64,000 nucleotides of DNA from JACRAV01 sp964571235 (lineage in GTDB: Bacteria; Zixibacteria; MSB-5A5; GN15; FEB-12), in contig CAZNAI010000010.1 in assembly GCA_964571235.1 (NCBI GenBank), forward strand, positions 186,001 to 250,000. The letters run 5' to 3'. Positions 61,361-64,000 of this stretch are shown in pieces. Under the pieces are notes generated by a model. It did no database searches. It had not been told where the DNA came from and was given only the letters and a program-made list of their open reading frames with translations. The stretch's first letter is position 1; every line of letters starts with the position of its first letter. The translations under genes were made by a program, and so were the position numbers.

Positions 61361-61509
61361 CAAGAAATAAAGGAGTTGCCCCTCACAAGCAACTCCTTAT
61401 CCCCACCTCTTAAATACCCTTCACCGCCATACTGCGTATATTTAAGAGTAACTGCATCGCTATAAGAAACAACTGGTGTGCCAAACTCCGCCAACTGCTC
61501 TCTTTTCAT
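61360..61509 (-). CDS. Small 49-residue protein, unknown
   Basis: An ATG (61509) to TGA (61360-61362) frame not found by a 60-residue cut-off. It begins MKREQLAEFG, contains a Gly/Tyr-rich middle (TQYGGEGYLRGG) and ends LLVRGNSFIS. Composition is balanced (K, R, E, D, aromatic) and soluble. Codon use is more AT-rich in third positions than the genes around it. The stop codon lies exactly at the edge of a strong intrinsic terminator, which argues for a genuine short message. Only a TATAAG box (61533-61538) about 24 nt upstream suggests a promoter, and no Shine-Dalgarno is clear. Function unknown; a short peptide precursor or regulatory peptide is possible. Confidence 0.5.
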   Translation of the reverse strand: MKREQLAEFGTPVVSYSDAVTLKYTQYGGEGYLRGGDKELLVRGNSFIS

Positions 61510-61654
61510 TCTAACCGACTGTTTGGTATTGTCTTATATGAACCAGACAAGTCTCCACGACTGCCGACGAATTCGGCGCATCGCAGATTCTGCGGTACCT
61601 TGACGGAGTATGATCGTCTTAATCTTAGCCACGCCCATTGCCCCACAACGAGAT

Positions 61655-61679
61655 AGGCGGCGCATTGTCTGCGCCGCCT
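61655..61679. terminator. GC-rich hairpin between the small ORF and lpdA
   Basis: A perfect 10-bp stem (AGGCGGCGCA / TGCGCCGCCT) with loop TTGTC. Few T follow on either strand; it may still end lpdA transcription about 165 nt after the stop. The intergenic block 61510-61844 holds this, a second hairpin at 61752-61775 and no gene I would call. Confidence 0.4.
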
Positions 61680-61751
61680 TTGTGGTCTCGATGGCCTTAC
61701 GATAGACCTAAAACCAACAGTTCCTGCGCTCCACCGACCTGACGGAGGTAG

Positions 61752-61775
61752 GTCAATCTCGTCTTCGAGGTTGAC
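61752..61775. repeat. Hairpin within a GTAGGTC-rich intergenic element
   Basis: GTCAATCTCG / CGAGGTTGAC with loop TCTT (nine pairs and one wobble). The surrounding 61735-61825 region repeats the motif GTAGGT or its complement several times, suggesting a small structured element. Confidence 0.35.
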
Positions 61776-61844
61776 GTCTTTTCTGCTACTCTGGTAGGTT
61801 TCCCCCGCGAAGACGCGAGTGACCTACGAAGACTGCAACATGCC

Positions 61845-63242
61845 CTAAGCCCGTTTCTTTGCCAGATGCACCGAGTGACCATGCAGGTCGTGAGCCGCTT
61901 CCATGATCGCCTCCGAGATGACCGGATGAGCGAAGATCAGATTCCCGAGCTGACTCACAGTCATTTTCTGATTAATTGCCAGGGCCGCGACATGGATGAT
62001 CTCCGCGGCATGGATCCCGACTGCATGAACACCGAGCAGGCGATCGGTCTTTTTCTCGCCAATCACTTTGACCTCGCCGGCAATTTCATTTTCGGCGTGG
62101 GCTTTGCCCAGCGCACGGAGCGGGAACTTGCCAATCGCAATATCGAACTCTTTGGCCGCTTCAGGCTCACGATAGCCGACCGATCCGACCTCGGGATGTG
62201 TGAAAATGACCGACGGCACTCCCAAATAGTTCTTGGTCGCTTTCTCGCCAAGGCAATTATCTACTGCAATTGAACCGTCATGGGTGGCGGTATACGCCAG
62301 CAAAATTTCTCCGCGGACATCGCCGATCGCATACACATTCTTCACATTGGTGCGCATGTCCGCGCCGGTCTTGATCGAGCCATTGGGATTCATCTCAATG
62401 CCAACATCCTCAAGCCCGATCTCTTGTGTGTTGTAAGCCCGCCCAACTGACACCAGCGCCTGATTTGCCTCGATTGACGCGCCGCCTGATAACCTGGCCG
62501 AAATCCCCTGCGGTCCGCCGACAATCGACTCGACGCGCGTTTTCATGTGCAGGCCGATCCTGTGCTTTTTGAATTCGCGTTCCACCAGCGCCGAGCTACC
62601 CGGATCTTCCATCGGCAGGACTCGATCCATCATCTCGACCATCTCAACTTTGACATCAAGCATAGAGAGCATCGAGGCCCACTCGCATCCAATTACACCT
62701 GCGCCGATAATCAAAATCGACTCCGGCAGGTTTTTCAGTTCAAGCAGATGGTCAGAAGTAAGAATGCGGTGACCGTCGATAGGAAACGCAGGGATATTGA
62801 TCGCACGCGAGCCGGTCGCGACAATAATATTGTCGGCCTTAAGTTTGGTCTCGTTTCCTGACTCGTCGACGACAGTCACCTGATTTGCGCCCGAAATTTT
62901 CCCCCACCCTTGATAGTGTTTCACGCCGTGGGATTTGAACAACTGCGCAATGCCACCCACCAGTCCGCCAACAATCTTGTCTTTGCGGGCGCGTAGAGCC
63001 AGCCAGTCGTAAACCGGTGGCACAGCCAGCTTGATGCCGAAAGTGTCGGCCTCTTTCATGTTCTTGTACTGAACGGCCGACGCAATGAGCGCCTTGGAGG
63101 GAATACATCCGCGATTGAGACAGACCCCTCCCAGTTCGCGGTTTTCTACTACTGCAACCGTGGCGCCTTTGATGGCGGCCCGAATAGCGGCTGTATATCC
63201 GCCCGGTCCACCGCCGATAATGACTATCTTATAGCTTTCTAT
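61845..63242 (-). CDS. lpdA: Dihydrolipoamide dehydrogenase, apparent AUA start
   Basis: 465 aa if begun at ATA 63242. The protein is complete from there: FAD motif GGGPGG at 9-14, redox disulfide GGVCLNRGCIPSKAL, NAD motif IIGAGVIGCE, and the C-terminal catalytic His-Glu in AHPVISEAIMEAAH. AAGGAG (63251-63256) lies 8 nt upstream of the ATA. The first in-frame ATG is at 63059, after the FAD and disulfide sites, and no ATG, GTG or TTG occurs in frame between it and an upstream TGA. It is the E3 of pyruvate, 2-oxoglutarate and glycine-cleavage complexes; none of its partners is in the window. Downstream it is followed by hairpins at 61752 and 61655. Confidence 0.92.
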   Translation of the reverse strand: MESYKIVIIGGGPGGYTAAIRAAIKGATVAVVENRELGGVCLNRGCIPSKALIASAVQYKNMKEADTFGIKLAVPPVYDWLALRARKDKIVGGLVGGIAQLFKSHGVKHYQGWGKISGANQVTVVDESGNETKLKADNIIVATGSRAINIPAFPIDGHRILTSDHLLELKNLPESILIIGAGVIGCEWASMLSMLDVKVEMVEMMDRVLPMEDPGSSALVEREFKKHRIGLHMKTRVESIVGGPQGISARLSGGASIEANQALVSVGRAYNTQEIGLEDVGIEMNPNGSIKTGADMRTNVKNVYAIGDVRGEILLAYTATHDGSIAVDNCLGEKATKNYLGVPSVIFTHPEVGSVGYREPEAAKEFDIAIGKFPLRALGKAHAENEIAGEVKVIGEKKTDRLLGVHAVGIHAAEIIHVAALAINQKMTVSQLGNLIFAHPVISEAIMEAAHDLHGHSVHLAKKRA

Positions 63243-63517
63243 GACAACTTCTCCTTGTAACGCAGTCCAATAATGTGCGGCGTAATGTAGGAGTTCCCGT
63301 CACTTTTGCAAGCGCACAATCGGACCGTTGCTATTGACCGAAACGACGCTTCCAATCCCGTTTCGCGTTTGAGGTTGTGGGCCCGACAGACCTGAGAATT
63401 AAATCTTTACAGCGAATTGAGACCTATTTAGGTTTGGGGACCGAATTGGTATGTACTACGCGCATAATTGAGCAACCAAAGAACTGCTGTAACCCTTAAT
63501 TCAATCTTGGAGGATCG

Positions 63518-64000
63518 ATGAAACGACTCACTGTTGTAACTGGCATGTTGGCGCTGGCCCTGGCTATTTCAGCCACCGCCGCCGAAAAGAAGAATCATTT
63601 CTATCTGGGTGCAGGCGTAGCACTCCCCAATGGTGACTTCGGCGACGCTTACAAGATGGGACTTCACGCCGAGGGCGGATATGGATTCCAGGTTTCCCCG
63701 AAACTTGAAATCGTCCCTACCGTCGCATTTCACACGTTCGGCTTTGATGATAACGGAACGGGTGCCTCCGGTGATGCCCTTAATATCATCATGTTCGGTG
63801 GCAACGCGAAACTGAACTTCGGAACAGAGGGGAAGAAGACTAATCCCTTCGTCTATGGAGGTCTCGGCATGGCCAACGGCAAATCGGGCGGCGCAAGTTC
63901 CACCGATCTGTACTTCAGCGCCGGTGGCGGACTTGATATCGTCTCGTCTGAGGCTATGTCGTTCTTCGCCAAAGCCGGATTTGTCAGCGTATCGTCGGAT
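63518..64000 (+). CDS. Outer-membrane beta-barrel protein, 3' end missing
   Basis: 161 codons are visible, then the window ends. ATG 63518 follows GGAGG by 4 nt. A signal peptide (MKRLTVVTGMLALALAISATAA) precedes alternating beta strands: HFYLGAGVALPNGDFGDAY, LHAEGGYGFQVSPKLEIVPTVAFHTFGF, FVYGGLGMANGK, YFSAGGGLDIVS. This is the OprF/OmpA-type or opacity-like small barrel class. It is divergent from lpdA across a 275-nt gap with no motif I can name. Surface or structural protein; specific function unknown. Confidence 0.75.
   Translation, partial: MKRLTVVTGMLALALAISATAAEKKNHFYLGAGVALPNGDFGDAYKMGLHAEGGYGFQVSPKLEIVPTVAFHTFGFDDNGTGASGDALNIIMFGGNAKLNFGTEGKKTNPFVYGGLGMANGKSGGASSTDLYFSAGGGLDIVSSEAMSFFAKAGFVSVSSD

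Noticed and set aside
61450..61500. Second sigma-54 promoter (TGGCAC-N5-TTGTT) on the minus strand
   Set aside because: It lies inside the 49-codon ORF, the -12 GC is changed to GT, and no gene starts just downstream.
61697..61882. 61-residue minus-strand ORF after lpdA
   Set aside because: Overlaps the lpdA end out of frame, runs through repeated hairpin sequence and has no coding character.

Overview
The window looks like a chromosomal piece of a Gram-negative, respiring bacterium of the FCB/Zixibacteria kind. This is inference from gene style: many multiheme cytochromes, a fused CcoNO oxidase, Ser/Thr kinases with TPRs, lipoproteins and outer-membrane barrels. No rRNA marker is present to confirm it. 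I see no CRISPR array, insertion sequence or prophage. Coding density is high, most genes start with AAGGAG-type ribosome binding sites, and start positions were revised where the sequence supports it.

Layout. 0-5.2 kb: the end of a NuoF-like flavoprotein gene and a 1242-residue NuoG/GltD-like/MopB fusion, a soluble NAD(P)H-linked, probably electron-bifurcating complex. 5.4-10.2 kb: an ornithine-type aminotransferase, convergent with a large LRR-Roc-COR (Roco) protein. 10.3-14.4 kb: an EamA exporter and a sigma-54 two-component system, divergent from a small exported YHS-like protein that has a clear -24/-12 promoter and an upstream palindrome. 14.4-19.1 kb: a Ser/Thr kinase with TPRs, coupled to an FHA-GAF-PP2C phosphatase. 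19.2-21.5 kb: queF divergent from queC-queE-queD (7-deazaguanine synthesis), with two promoters whose -10 boxes abut the start codons.

21.6-34.7 kb is the most unusual part: a minus-strand block of five multiheme cytochromes (one with 42 CxxCH motifs in 1066 residues), an outer-membrane barrel, two NHL-type propellers, two CsgG/FlgO-like lipoproteins and an unknown exported protein. I read it as a candidate porin-cytochrome conduit for extracellular electron transfer.

34.9-41.5 kb: a PafA-like alkaline phosphatase, an M1-like metallopeptidase, a MacA/MacB-like pair without its ATPase, and a DUF899 protein. 41.6-46.3 kb: metH-metF. 46.5-49.1 kb: a PAS hybrid histidine kinase. 49.2-57.5 kb: a complete cbb3 oxidase operon in the order ccoI-S-NO-Q-P-G-H-safE. 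It is divergent, across an FNR-like box, from a ferredoxin, a DUF438-hemerythrin-PAS protein and a DUF1858-DUF2249 protein.

60.4-64 kb: a membrane protein, a CAU tRNA, a previously uncalled 49-codon ORF ending on an intrinsic terminator, a dihydrolipoamide dehydrogenase gene whose only plausible initiator is AUA, and the start of an outer-membrane barrel gene. Together the genes suggest an organism with flexible respiration: microaerobic cbb3 oxidase, outward electron transfer through multiheme cytochromes, and soluble flavin-based electron balancing.
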